Below, in pieces: positions 48,701-61,051 of a stretch of DNA of 64,000 nucleotides (position 1 is the stretch's first letter; every line of letters starts with the position of its first letter). The position numbers were made by a program, and so were the translations under genes. The DNA comes from Temnothorax longispinosus (Eukaryota; Arthropoda; Insecta; Hymenoptera; Formicidae): the NCBI RefSeq assembly GCF_030848805.1, contig NC_092358.1, forward strand, positions 5,766,001 through 5,830,000, given 5' to 3'. A model generated the notes under the pieces. It saw only the letters and a program-made list of their open reading frames with translations. It did no database searches and was not told where the DNA came from.

Positions 48701-50400
48701 GTCCTATTTGTTCTAAAGTTTGATACGATATATTTATACCGTTTCCTCTGTGGAAACTTGAAATTTCCTTGTACCGTCGAGCTTTCTCTTTGGAATAACA
48801 TCGAGAACATTTCCGTTGCAGACGTGTTTCACGCTTGCGGCCAATTGTTTGGAGCTTTCACTCTAAAACTACTGCGTATCCGTCAAATAGTTGCGCCGGT
48901 AATCCGCCGTTCTTCAAGAACGAGACGTTCGCAAATGACAGACTCCGACAGTCGTCAGTCACGTTGCAAACGAATATCGCGCAAGACAGACTTTTTACAA
49001 TTTATTACGCTACAATGTCCACACTTTTGAACGCCCGATAAAGGCGTAATAAATCGTTCTTCTCAAATTTAACTTTTTCAAACTTGAAAACTCGTCTCTC
49101 CTTCCCCCTTGTTAGACCATAACTAATATCGCATCAATAGCCATGAGTAGCGACTTCTGCGAGGGTCCAACGAACCCGTCCGCTCGCGGATAAGAGTTGA
49201 TCGAGTGGCCGCGGAAGAGCCCAGATTTCAGAGAATCGAATCTACGAAAGTATACGAAGAGCGCGAAGAGGCGAGGAGTTACACGGCGCGGCGCGTCGAG
49301 CCGTAAAACTTAAAGATCGATCGCCGCGGGAAGTGTGCCGTCGTTGTGCCGTCGATCTAACGGCAGCGTTACCTCCGCAACTTCTTCAGACGAATAATCT
49401 CGTTTCTCGGCTTAGCTGGTTGGCCACGCGGGATTTGCGTTCCGGTCACTCTCGAGGCGCACGCGGAATCGCCGTGATGCAACGGGTTCGCACGCGGTTT
49501 TACAATCGAGACGAACACGCCACATGCGTAATTTCCTTCCCTCCCCCCCTCTTTTCCGTTCCCTTCCGTATTGTTTCCAAGAGATTTTGCTTCAAACATA
49601 AATTTCTCACTCCGGTGCGCTCGCTAAATCACCTCGATCCTTATCTCTTTAACCGATATCGAGACGGCGAGGAAGGCAAACGAGGCCTTCCCGGTTCCCT
49701 CTCCCGCGAATAATTCGCTAACGGTTAGGCAATATGGGATTTATTGCGTTCGTAATTTTTCTTCATTCTTATTGTCCCTTTCGTATATCATTACGCAAAG
49801 CCTTTGTGACTATTGCCGCAACCGTGGTTATTTAAGGCTTCTTTTTTTCTATTATCGATTTGAAGATCGCTCTTATGCTACTTTTTGTCCCGCGGTTCCG
49901 AAATAATATAAATTTCGTTCTCCCTTTCTCTCTCCCCGACTCTCGTTTGCTCTTTTCGTTTGGGTTGGTTAAATTAATTCGACTGCGGCGAGAGGAATGC
50001 GGTGTGGACATATAATAATTGGCACACGACCAATACTGCAGAATTAATATTTATTCGTTAAATAAATTCGCGCCCACACCGGTTCTTCGCTGCGCGACGC
50101 GCGCGGGTAGCAGCGGTGTTTAATTAATAATTAACGATATACTTTCGATATTATTAGTGATTACATATTCGGATATCGAACGACCAGCGCACTTCCGTCT
50201 CTCTCTTATTTATTATTCCGCGGAAATAATGCATAACGATTGCTTCAAGATATTTATTTTACACAGTGGATATTTTTAAAGCCACTCACGCGGCGCATGC
50301 TGTTTACAAAATTATTTATTCAACAACCGAGTGGTTAAAAATTTACGTAGCGGATAAAATATATTATATATACGCGGCGATCGTTAAGCGACTACCGTCA
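42762..50400. other. Gene-free AT-rich stretch upstream of Thada
   Basis: No exon recognised on either strand. In particular, no minus-strand frame resembles the missing N-terminal half of THADA. Contains one dispersed repeat pair (46680-46732 and 48041-48092) and GC-richer sequence from about 49.1 kb. Confidence 0.5.
46680..48092. repeat. Pair of 52-53 bp direct repeats 1.36 kb apart
   Basis: 46680-46732 and 48041-48092 share TCACTTCTCTTAA, TCAATC, GATATTTTCGG and TCCGAAAGA-TGCGCA. A +1/-1 indel pair keeps equal length. The minus-strand readings are similar peptides, LSDPKISKIDLREVT and LSDRKYRLIELREVT. Entry spans both copies and the spacer. Confidence 0.6.
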
Positions 50401-51199
50401 GGCGACCTAAGCCCCCAAAAGATGTGATAAATGATTTCTCTCACCCCTCTTTTTTTTATTGTGTCCACTTTCACGCAACCTGTCTCATTCATCCCCCTTC
50501 CCCTCCCCCAGTTTTCCCCGACGCGTCGCATCGACGGATTAAATACCAAGCGAGCGACCAAGCGTTGTGTGCGCGCGCGGGCGTGTATGCGTGCCGGGAA
50601 GAGAAGGAGGAACACCCACGTCGATCCGATATCGACGTCTCGAACGATCGGGGAAAAAAATGTACGGCGCTCCGGAGGACTCGGTTCCGCCGATCGTCGC
50701 GAGACCGGCGAGGAAATAACTTATAACGCGTCCGATACGATTCTCCCCGGAGAGTCTCCGGCCGCCGCCGGCGTAATTTGGCCGTTTCTCCAAACACTCT
50801 CTTTGTGTCTCTCTTTCGCTCCCTCTCGCGTCGCACGTCGCGCGTCGTGCTCGTATCTCGCTCTCGCCGTCGTCGCCCCCCCCCCTTCCCCGTCGCAGCC
50901 GCATACTTGGAGCAGGTAACGTGCCAGCGCGCAATGGCGCCTCACTGGCTGCACCTGGGACAACCGTTCGCCAGGTTAGGCCTGCGCGCCGATTGGCCGG
51001 CCGGCGTAAAGCCGGGCGCGGATTGGCCGGCGTCGCGGCTCCGCCAGCACGTAGGTTTAATCTCGTTTTACCGTAGGCGCGCTGGCGTTCAGTTTAAGTT
51101 ACCTCGGCCGGTCGGTCGGTTGGTCGGTCGGTCGGTCGGTCGATCCGTCCGTCCGCTCACGTTACAAGTTTGAAACCGCGCGTAACGTCGGTTTCGTCG

Positions 51200-52826
51200 A
51201 GCTCGAGGGGCCTCCAAGCCCCAAGCCCCCGGAGTCAGTCGAGTCGGTCCCTTCGTCGCCGAAGTGTCGCTGCCGTGCCGCCGCTGAGACCCAAGTTTGT
51301 GTAAGTTCGTCGCGTCGTGGGAGCGTGCGCATACGCGCTCGCGACAAGCGACAATCCCCGGACCGACACCGGTCGGGCGTCGTGCGCGGACGCGAGCGAG
51401 GATGAGGATTCGAGAAACGCGTCTCCGCCAGCGGTGACACGATCGCGCGCGCGCGTCGGCTCTAGAACGGCGATCGTGCGTGCGTGCGAGCGAGTGTGTT
51501 GGTGCGCGCGTATCGCGAGTGAGTGTGCGCGCGCAACGTACGCTCGCGGCACACACGTAACGTATATACGTACGTCGACATACGTGTTGGAGTCAAGAGT
51601 GAAAGAAGGAGAGAGAGAGAGAGAGAGAGGGCAGGCGCGCTCGCGCGCGTAACGGCTTCGTTTCTTCTCTCCTTCCGTCGGTATCGCGGCCGCGCCGCGC
51701 CGAATCGCCGTATCCCGCGATTGGTCGGTGCGTGGTATTTTTGAAAAGTCGTATATTCCCCCCCGCTCGCGCCGCTATACCATCCCTCTCGTCTCTCCCG
51801 TTATAAACGCGGGAGCGACGGGAAAATCCGCGCCGTCGCCGTATGGGACGATTTTGAGAAAGCCGTCCGTCCGCGTCCCCCCTCCCGCGTCGCGTCGCAC
51901 GCGAGAGGCGTCCTCGCCGTCCTGTCTTCTCGGCTCGTCCGCGCGAATGCGCGCGCGAGCCCAGCGGAAAGTTCGAATTCGTCGGTGACAGGTAGACGAT
52001 CTCTCGGCGAGGACGGCGAGGACGGAGCCAAGAGGAACCGCGGCCGTGCCTTCTTCTTTGTTCAACTCCGCGCTCGGCGGAAATCCGAATTCTCGCTCGC
52101 TCGCCTCCGACGGCTCCGAGACTCCGGGCCCTCCGGGGTCCAGCACGCGATCGCGCCGGAAAAAACGTGAGAGAGCGATCCGATCCGCGACGGCGCGGCG
52201 GAGAATGCCGAGACTCGCCGAAATCTCGCCGCTTTCGAACGGCGCGGCGCGGCGGCGGCGGCTCGGCACGACTCGCCGTCCTCGCCGACGAATTCGGATG
52301 GAACGCGAGTGAAGTGAGCCCCCGGATTACCGGTTCAGTGTTCTTTACCGATTGCTTCGTGTGTGATACGCAGCGAGAGAGAAAGGAGGAGGATCGAGCT
52401 GACGACGCCGAGTTCTTCGGCTAACCGCTCGTCGTCGTGGATCAAAGTGACCTGCGGATCAAAGTGTCGTCGCGTTTGAGAGTGTCGAGGCTGCGATCGA
52501 CCGCGAGTCGCGGAAATCTACGGGAATTTCCATTCGCGTAGCTGTGCGCCTGGGTGCAGTGGTGTGTGTGTGTCTGTGTGTGCGCGCGCGGTGCGAGGTT
52601 AGGATCGTGCCGCTGTGAGAGAAAGAGCGGCATTCTCCTCCCGTGAGTCCCGCGGCCCGTGGCCGGGGGAAAGGAATCGGCGTTGCGGCGCGCGCGAGAC
52701 ACACCGCGAGGAAAACGGAATATCGAATCGACGACGCCGGGCGGAGGGGGGTGGCAGTCCTCGATCGAGATCTGGATTACGCGGGCGCGTCGAGGATCGC
52801 CAAGATTTTGCCAATTCGTAAAAAAG
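51200..52826 (+). other. Probable 5' untranslated exon of a plus-strand gene
   Basis: Ends at donor AAAAAG|GTGAGT (52826). The left limit is not determined. The frame compatible with the next exon (55527) has an in-frame TGA at about 52615 and no ATG before the donor, so this exon is most simply non-coding leader. Confidence 0.45.
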
Positions 52827-53199
52827 GTGAGTCGTTCCCCCTCCCCCTCCTCTCCCTCCCCGCTTAGTAAACAGAGAAATCGAGAGTGCGATCCTGATTC
52901 CGCATTCCGCTGATATTCGGATGTTGTCGCCTGTGCGGGAATCGATCGGCGCGAATCCGAGATCCGAGATCGAAAAACGGCGAACCGTTGGCCGCGACGC
53001 CGCGACGCGCGACGTCGCGAGAGAGGAGGACGAACGAGGGAAGCAGCCAGTTATTTCTGCTCGCGCGACCAACGTTTTGTTTACGCTCGCCGCCTGTTTT
53101 CCACGTCTCGACGCTCTCGGGTCGTCGTCGTCCGGGCGTGATCGATCAAACAACTCCACCGTTGGCTTCCCGTATCGAATAAATTCGATCGCGCGGCTC

Positions 53200-53346
53200 G
53201 CCGGATACCGCGGAACTCTGACCGGTGTCTTTACGACGAGTTCGAATTTGTACGTCGCGAACGAGCGGTATACTGTCTCGCACATGTAAACAAACTGTCA
53301 GCAAAACGCAAATATCGTCGAGTCTCCCCGCGTTTTCCGGATTCAG
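53200..53346 (+). other. Possible alternative 5' exon end
   Basis: Consensus donor GATTCAG|GTGAGC at 53346/53347 on the plus strand, downstream of the other leader exon. Could mark an alternative first exon spliced to 55527. The left border is unknown. Confidence 0.25.
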
Positions 53347-53508
53347 GTGAGCGTCGCGACGCCGAAGAAGCGTCGGCGCTCGATTCTCGCTCGGCTTTCG
53401 TTCGACTTCCCTTTTCAACGTTTCGATAATGCTAGAGGAACTAATTCCGAGCGCCGAAGCACAACAGTCGTGAAATCTCATTGAGACCGCGTCACGGTAG
53501 CTACTTAC

Positions 53509-53544
53509 CTCGACGTCGCCGCTGATTCGGACCGATTTCGCCAT
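53509..53544 (-). CDS. Possible short first coding exon of an antisense transcript
   Basis: ATG 53544 opens MAKSVRISGDVE and reaches a perfect minus-strand donor GAG|GTAAGT in phase 0. The frame is open for about 60 codons upstream without another ATG. The downstream exon was not found. The transcript would run antisense to the plus-strand leader exon. Confidence 0.3.
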
Positions 53545-54282
53545 CGCGTAACGTAAGTACGCTCTCCGGTTAACGTACTTTCGCGAGAAAGCGGCGTAGC
53601 AGCGGAACACACAATTCTGTCGCGCGAGTCCCCGTTTCGCGATCGCGAAAAGCCGACCTGGCTGAGAGCTAAACCCTTTTACACTTAAGGAAAGCGTTGT
53701 CGATCCCGACGTGTTTGTGAGAACCAACGGTGATTTCTAACTCGAAAAACTTGTAGGTATGTACGCTCGGAGAAAAAGAAATGGTACAGCGACTAGAAAA
53801 TTGCGGGAATAAGTAACATGTGAAATTGCGACGGGACAAACAAGTTTGTAATTACGTGGTTAGACGGATTATAAAAAAATGAGACAGCTGTGTATTAACG
53901 AAAAAAAAGCGTTATTAACGAAATACACATTTTTCGTACAAAAATAATGTTATAAAACAAAAATAAAAAAGGTATGCTATATTGTATCATTATGGCAAAG
54001 TGGCTCTTTTCAGAAAAATGCTGCCGATAAAGCAGAAGATATAATTGTCATAATTTATTACCAAATCCTCTTGTGTGAAGTCCATTTAACTATGTTATAG
54101 TTATCTCGCTCTGTTTCACCACTATTTAATGGTTTATGTTTATACAGTTAACGAAGTAACATTAACGCCCCAACTATGGTCAATGTAATTCGACTAAGTT
54201 TCTGTGCTGTTGTCGCAGCTACAAATATTAGCTTATATCTGCTGCTCTGATTACATTTTGATAATCTTTAGTATGACTTTTC

Positions 54283-54850
54283 ATTGCACTGACTAACGAA
54301 CCATATTTATCATTCTCGCTTTAGCAGTAATTTCTCTGATATTTTCGACATATATACATATTTTTTACCGCTTTTTTCCATATTTTATTTAATTCCTTTC
54401 TCTTTGAGGAAGCTTCACCCACGTTCGAATCTCATGACTTTCTAAAACTGGTTACGTGGATTTAAATTTTGTAATCGTCACATTAATAGCTGCCAGAAGT
54501 ATTTTGTTTTTTTCTGAGTGTACCCAGATTATAAATTAATCTCTCAACGATATATTTTAACGCACTGTAATATATACGCCGATAATTAATATCTATAACT
54601 ATAAAAGTTAATTAAACAAAGAATATCTCAGCCTTTGGTACATAATAATTTAGGAATATTTTCGCCCGTAATCTACGAGTAATATAGCGTACATTAATTG
54701 CACTGACTAATGAGACACATTTGTTATTCTCATTTTAGCGGTAATTTCTCTGATATATTCTTCGTGTACACATATTTTTTGCCGCTTTTTCACACAATTT
54801 ATTTAATTTTCTTCCCTTTGAGAAAGCTTCATCCACGTCCGCGAATCTCG
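54283..54850. repeat. Diverged direct duplication, about 415-bp offset
   Basis: Copy 1 54283-54436 and copy 2 54698-54850 share ATTGCACTGACTAA, GTAATTTCTCTGATAT, CATATTTTTT-CCGCTTTTT and TTTGAG-AAGCTTCA-CCACGT blocks. Confidence 0.8.
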
Positions 54851-55526
54851 CGGACTTATTTCATTCTACATGCAAGAAAGTATAAGAGCGCGCAACTTGA
54901 AAAAGTGTCGGATCCACTGTTCGCCGTCGGCGGCACTCCGTTTGCTGAATCAATTTGTCTTTATTAAGTAGCTGTATTTACATCTGAAAGATGCTGTACG
55001 AAACGCACGAACGGAATTTTCCATTTCAACGGTCGCTGTTAGGTGACTTACGGTAGAAATGGAAAATGGAAAAATCTTCACGCTCGCGGAATCGATCGTT
55101 TCGCAATTCCAATCGGCATCTCCGATTATCATTTATTATTGTCCGCTCCGATGATTTGACGAAATACAGACAATAGACAAGTCGTGCCGCGTATGAGTCG
55201 AGCGGTAACAGGTTTCTTTTCCTCTTCGGCTGCGTGTTGCGCGTTTTCCGCACTTTTCCGCACAATATATATCTTCTTTTATTTTTTTTTCTGCGGCGAT
55301 TCATGCCTCGTCGGTTCGAATTCCGCCTCGAAGTTATTTCTGAGACGCGCAGATTTTCAGCGGTAAGCAGCTTTCAAACGATTATATATGCCGCAAGAAA
55401 TGTCAATAAGTCTCCATTGGATTAACAGAGAGAGAGATGCACTCGCGCGAAATTGAATATTTAATCTTGATACGAGAGTACGTACAGAGAATTATTTACT
55501 GACAATTGCGTTATTATCTCTTCCAG

Positions 55527-55582
55527 GAGGACACACGGACAGGGATGGCATGAGGGAGGGCTCCGGCAACGTTGCCGACGTG
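55527..55582 (+). CDS. Probable first coding exon of an unidentified gene
   Basis: 56-nt exon between acceptor ATTATCTCTTCCAG and donor GTG|GTGAGT. ATG 55550 starts MREGSGNVADV, phase 0 at the donor. A preceding ATG (55545) makes a two-codon ORF, ATGGCATGA, whose stop overlaps this start. Continuing exons were not found before 64000, so the gene cannot be named. Confidence 0.5.
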
Positions 55583-58510
55583 GTGAGTGGATTTTAATAC
55601 ACTTCTCTCTCCGCGACTATTTACCATAGTTTACCTTAACTCAAAGGACGCGCGTGCAAATTTTTTTGAACCCGGACTTGGTTTTCATATCATTTATGCA
55701 GGAGAGTTTCGCGCCGATGGACGGGACAACATTCTTTTTAAGCTCGTTATCGTCGTTATCTTTTGGCATCTCGCGTCAAAGTGACCGCGTTGGAAACAGC
55801 CGCGCGGAGTATTTTCGAAAGCCTTCGGGCTGTTGGCGTCGAGAAGTAGGCTACCAGGTTAATACTCGGCAGAGAGACGGAGAGAGAGAAAGAGAAAAAG
55901 AGACGGAGAAAAGCGAGTACGAGGAGAGGCAGAAAGAAAGGAGAAATTTAATATCTCACATTACCGATATAATTGATCCGTAACGAAATACATCGCGTCG
56001 ACTATCCGACCGGGATTTCTTGCGTTTATGTTTCTCGGTACAACAACTCGACGTAGATGACACAGTAAACCGAGAGCCCGGAAGGGACGGAATGTGGTGG
56101 CGCACAGCACAAGTTTGAACTAACGACTTTGGTAAAGGGACAAAAGCGCGGATACACGAATATACTGTATATGTATAGTGTAGACAGTGGTGAAACACGA
56201 ATGCCGCACTATAAGCTTGGCGAAAAATCGAATGTATTTGATTTTGACATTTTACTTACTATTTTTCCCGCTTAAAGCGATTTAAGCGAAACTTTTCGGT
56301 ATCTCTTTCTCTCTTCGTAATTTCTCGTAAAGAAGTTTGGAACAAATTGAATTGGTTATTAATTAAAATAACGAGTATAATTTACACGGGAATGCGGATA
56401 CTAATTAAACAATGCCCTATTCGAGCGATATCCGCCAATGTATTAATTCCTCCTCCACGCGCATTAAAATTCCGCAGTGGATTCTGCCTCATTAAAAGTT
56501 ATCGAGCTTTTTGATTTTAATAAATTGTGGAAAGCTTCTATTATTAAACTTCCACACTCCGTTTGCCTTTGATAAATTTCTGTTTGAACTCCGCATTGTG
56601 TGCTGAATTATGCACGTCGCGAAAGGGAAAACGGCTTAGGTGCAAGAAAAATCTCTAGCAATATCTTATTATGAGAGCCTTCACAATAGCTGAGCTTTTA
56701 GAAACTGAATTGATCAAAAATAGAGCATAGTCTTAATAACTGTGAAAGTAAATTCCAAATCCCAATTGTTTCGCACACAATTTTTAAACAATAATAAAAA
56801 GTTTATTGGAGAGAATGTTTTTGTCATTTTTTCCGTTAAATTTACTAGCAGCATTTCGTATATTCTATTCTAACGCGCTTCAGTTGCGATTCAACGAGAT
56901 ATAAACCGCCGACCGAAACATTTGTAGACTATAATTATGGAATATTCAGGTATCGGATATATATTAATTTGCGCTAATAAAACACAGTGCTGCTCTATTA
57001 ATATACCAGCAATATTCAAAGCCTTCTACTTCTCTAACGAAGTTTATTTTTAACATTTATAAATTATAAATGTTCAAAGTGTACAAAGTAGTATAAACGG
57101 ATTTGGAACGCACGTGATAAAGCGTCGGAAATTTGAACGTAAATGCGGCATTAATAACCGTTTTAATTACGATCATATAATATATTAATCGATTACAAGA
57201 ATAATCGCGAAAATAATCAATTGCTAGTGTTGTAACGCGATCGTGTTCAATTTTGCACCGGCGTGGAAACGCGACAGCATTCACGGGGAGAGTGACAGGT
57301 GACAGCAGTCGTTGCTCGTTTCTCGTTACTCGCTATTCATTATGCAATACGCGACAGAATTAGATCTCGTTATCGCCTCGTACGATTTTACGGCGTCGAG
57401 TCGGCCACGTGTCGTAATAGACATGAATGTAATCGATATTAATCGACACGTTTCACGGCGCGGATCGTCCTGTGTCCGTTTGCCCGCTACGCGCTAGTCG
57501 GGCCGATCGCAATTAACGGTACGGTATTAATTAGCGGATTTATCTGCGCCGCGTGTATATGGACACAATGTATCGTCGCCATAAATTGTACGTATCTCGC
57601 GTCCCATTTGCTTCGTTAGTGCGCTTAAACGAGATTTGGATACGTTTCATCTGCGAATATTCGCGCAGACCGTATTGTGCCATATCATTTGAGTGTGAAA
57701 ATGGCAAAAATATATCACTCGTTCAGAAGCGGAATCATTGGACGCGTGTATTAATCTTCTCATATAAGAGTTCTCATATATCTTTGTTTTAATTTTATCT
57801 TTACATTTATACAATAACTAGCTTGAACTACTTAGCGTTACCTCGGGCTTTAATGTCAAGGGGAGGGGGGGGATGAGGTTTCATGGTAGTTTCTATTTTC
57901 CACAGGGACCTAAAGAGAAACTACGCAAAATTTTGTCCAGATTGGTCAAAGGGTTTAGAAATTAATAGGGAACCGGACAGACATTTTAGTTTATATACAT
58001 GTATAAACTTCGATACAGTTGCAAATATTAATAATATACAGAAATTAGGCATCGAAGTATGAAAATATAAATATAACAGAGACTGCATATAAATACTTTT
58101 ACTAAAGAATATTTTTTGTTTATAAATCACATTTCGCGTATCTTTTATTTTGTTTTGCTGTACGAAAATTGCGCCAAGTTGGCAATTTATTTTCTGAATT
58201 TCGATATGTGTGTACGAAGATGCGGAAAAATCGATCTTACAAAATCTCTTTTTTTTTTAAATCTAGAACAACTTTATTTCCGTCGAACATAATGTCATAC
58301 AATCTTAGATATGAAAAATTCTCGAAGAGCTGCACATGATTCATTCTTTGATCACGTATCTGTGAAGCACCGGCGGGGTGGCCGCACTTTATCGATAAGA
58401 TCTGCATCCGGCGTATCTAACTTTCCCGACACTTTTGAGAGTTTCGCACTATGTTCCGATCACATGCATTCAAGCAAGATAGGAAGCGAATATATTATCT
58501 CGTTCTACAT

Positions 58511-58676
58511 TTAGCTGCTGCGACATGCGAGAGCGCTGAAATGTTTGATGCAGACCTGAACACAGCTACCGGTGGCATCTTCATAGTTACGTAGTCAAAG
58601 GGTGCACCCGGCATAACTACCGCTTTGCCTTCAGGCATTAGACGCGCGTATAGGTATGAGGTTGACCGCTGGGGAA
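58511..58676 (-). CDS. Possible isolated exon on the minus strand
   Basis: Open frame of about 55 codons following acceptor-like AAAATTCCCCAG, with RSTSYLYARLMPEGKAVVMP near its start and MKMPPVAVFRSASNISAL near its end, closing at a TAA just after. Composition is coding-like within AT-rich surroundings. I do not recognise the peptide; pseudogene or transposon fragment are alternatives. Confidence 0.2.
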
Positions 58677-59129
58677 TTTTGGTATACAAGATTGGGTTTA
58701 TTAGTAGGAATTAGCAGATTCACGTTAGTTAATTGCTGTACGGTTTTGCATGTAATTCTCAAAGTGTGAATCTCTAAGAGAGAGAAAGAATATTTTTGTT
58801 AATACAAAAAATTTCATTGTTCTACTATACAAATTTAGTAAATTAACTTTAGTGGTATACTTCTCTTTGTTTGAGACAGAAACCGTCGCTATATAGATCT
58901 TGTGTCCATTTAAAAGAGATTTCTATCGCATATTATTACGTAACCTACAGTGTTTGCGCATAGAGCGAATATAAATCAAAATCAGATATAATAGGAATCT
59001 AGGACCCTTGATTACCTTCACAAAAAGAAGTCGCAGAATCACGATGATCGTGTGGGGTCGTCAATGGCCATTACCGCATCTACAAGATAAGCAAATACGT
59101 TTTTAATGACATACGTCATCGGTCTTTCG

Positions 59130-59130
<1 letters not shown>

Positions 59131-59162
<32 letters not shown>
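59131..59162. repeat. (TC)n microsatellite
   Basis: CT/TC run with one interruption, followed by C-rich pyrimidine sequence to about 59210. Confidence 0.95.
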
Positions 59163-60839
59163 CCTCCCCCTCCCTTCCCCTCTCTCTCCCCCTCTTTCCC
59201 TCTCTTTCTGATAGCGGAGATGACGGAGGCGGATCCATGTGAGCGGCTCCCCCCTCGATCTTTCCTTTCGATCCCTTCTTCCACATGACTGAACCTGCTC
59301 GAATGCGTCGATGCGTCGAAACCGTGAATGTCAGGAACTGAATAATAATGCTGACACTGCCTATATTCGATGTTGTTCCTTAATTAAGAAAAGTAATTAC
59401 TTTGGCGAATATGTGTTGGCTGCGTATAGAACGTTCTGGTGTTAATCTTCCTTGGTGAGAACAATGAGCATAGAGGGGTAAACCGCTGACCAAACATATA
59501 TATACAATAATACTAATCCCACAATGTGTGGGTATTAAGGTCGTATTACAGTGTGCGGATATTAAGATGGTGTGCGCGTATATATACACGTAGCGAACGG
59601 GCAATGAATGAATAGCAAACACGAAATTGAATTTATTTGGAACTTTCTTTGACGTACCGTTACGAGCGAATCGGACTGAATGAGAATCGAACGTTCTATT
59701 TGCATCCCCTATTCTTTCGTTGTTCATTGTTCGTTCGTTCATGTATGGCTGTCTTTAGATGTTAAGCTGTACCGTTAAATTATTAGGTTGATGGAAAAAA
59801 TTGATCGTTTTCCCAGCTTTGATGCATTGAATTAGAAAACTCAAATATTTTTGAGGAGATTAAATAATTTCTCTCTCGATAGAAAAAGCATATTGAAGCC
59901 CCAAGGCGACAATTTTGCTTCCAATTTCCTGAGATTCCGTTTTCAACTTTATTTGACAAATATGGGACAATTTCTTGCGCCTACCAATATCATATCGAAA
60001 AAAAATTCGAACAAATTATTTATTAAATTAGTGGCAAAAAAATATTAAATTTTAGTAAACAAGAATTAACGAAATATATTACTATTCAACTTCATATACA
60101 TATGTTGTTTTGAAGTAGTTATCGATAAAATACAATACAGCATTGAATATAATTTTTTTAATTCTTACGGTATCTTTTATAAATTCCTTAATTTAAAAGT
60201 CAATCACGTTAGAAAAGTTACATAAAGTAATCGGCTTTTTTAAATATTTTATTATCTATAATATTTTAAAATAATTTCTATTTGTTACTTGGTATATTTA
60301 TTTGAAAGTTGAAGGGTTTGAAAACATTCAGTCATCAAAACTTGGCCATTATTGAAACGGGAATTATTATTTTCGTTAAATAATACCGTAATATCCCTGA
60401 CCAAAAGATTAGCGTCCCCTGCTTAAACAGGTATTATTGCGTTGTTATTTACAGTAAATAATAGCTTGAGCCCGATAATTCTAACTAATACCTCAGAATT
60501 CGCTAGCGATTTACTCTTCCAACAGCAAATTCCAAGTTATTTGAACGTTCCACGAGTGCAATTTTGACCCATGTTCGACCATGATGGAATGTACCCATTA
60601 GCACGTTGGAAATGGACGTTGCAGTTGTAGTCGGAAGAGGTATAAACCGTCTTTTATCGCAATTACGATAGGCTATTTGAGGGATGCAAAAACTTGAACT
60701 GCATTTGCTTAATCCATTAACGACCGACATCTTATCTTTAGGACTAAAATTTTGTTAAACTACGTAACTACTACGTAAAAGATAAATTCTTTTTATTAAT
60801 GATTTTTTTTTAAATCTTTTAATACTAAATTTTCAAATA

Positions 60840-61051
60840 TTAACCGCACGGTCGGGGTGTAGCTGGACCCCAAGCGCTATTTTTGTTACGTAATCTCTCA
60901 GTTATACGAGTTATGTGTTTTATTTATTATGTACTCTGAAACTTATACATCTTACGTTACTTTTAGAGAAAATAAAAAGAACTTGTGGAGATCCCTGCAG
61001 ATCCCACCTGTGTATATGTTACTAAAAATAACGCGTGTACTTAAAGGTTAA
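60840..61051. mobile_element. TTAA-flanked MITE-like element
   Basis: TTAA at 60840-60843 followed by CCGCACGGTCGGGG, and GG followed by TTAA at 61048-61051; 204 bp between. TTAA duplication with CC...GG ends is piggyBac-like, but the terminal repeats are weak beyond two bases. A GGGGTGTAGCTGGACCCC stem lies near the left end. Confidence 0.4.

Larger units (their letters stand above)
50400..53750 (+). promoter_or_regulatory. Large CpG island, promoter region
   Basis: More than 3 kb extremely rich in CG dinucleotides, with (GGTC)n at 51107-51142 and (GA)n at 51609-51629. Three good donors lie in it: plus strand at 52826 and 53346, minus strand at 53509. The many overlapping long ORFs on both strands come from base composition. 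Confidence 0.6.
52827..55526 (+). other. Presumed first intron of the plus-strand gene
   Basis: From donor 52826 to acceptor 55526. Holds CpG island remainder to 53.7 kb and a diverged duplication (54283-54850). Confidence 0.4.

Noticed and set aside
52643..52826. Coding exon joined in frame to 55527
   Set aside because: The compatible frame has an in-frame stop upstream and only a GTG, no ATG, before the donor.
52599..53285. 228-codon minus-strand ORF
   Set aside because: Low-complexity Arg/Ser/Gly translation opposite the plus-strand leader exon and its donor; explained by GC-rich composition.
53146..53727. 193-codon minus-strand ORF
   Set aside because: It begins at TTG, runs across a perfect splice donor at 53509, and sits in a CpG island. 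Only the short ATG-to-donor segment is kept as a candidate.
57880..57990. Possible retroelement fragment around CCTAAAGAGAAACTACGC
   Set aside because: The style recalls insect interspersed repeats, but no ends, ORF or second copy in the window supports it.
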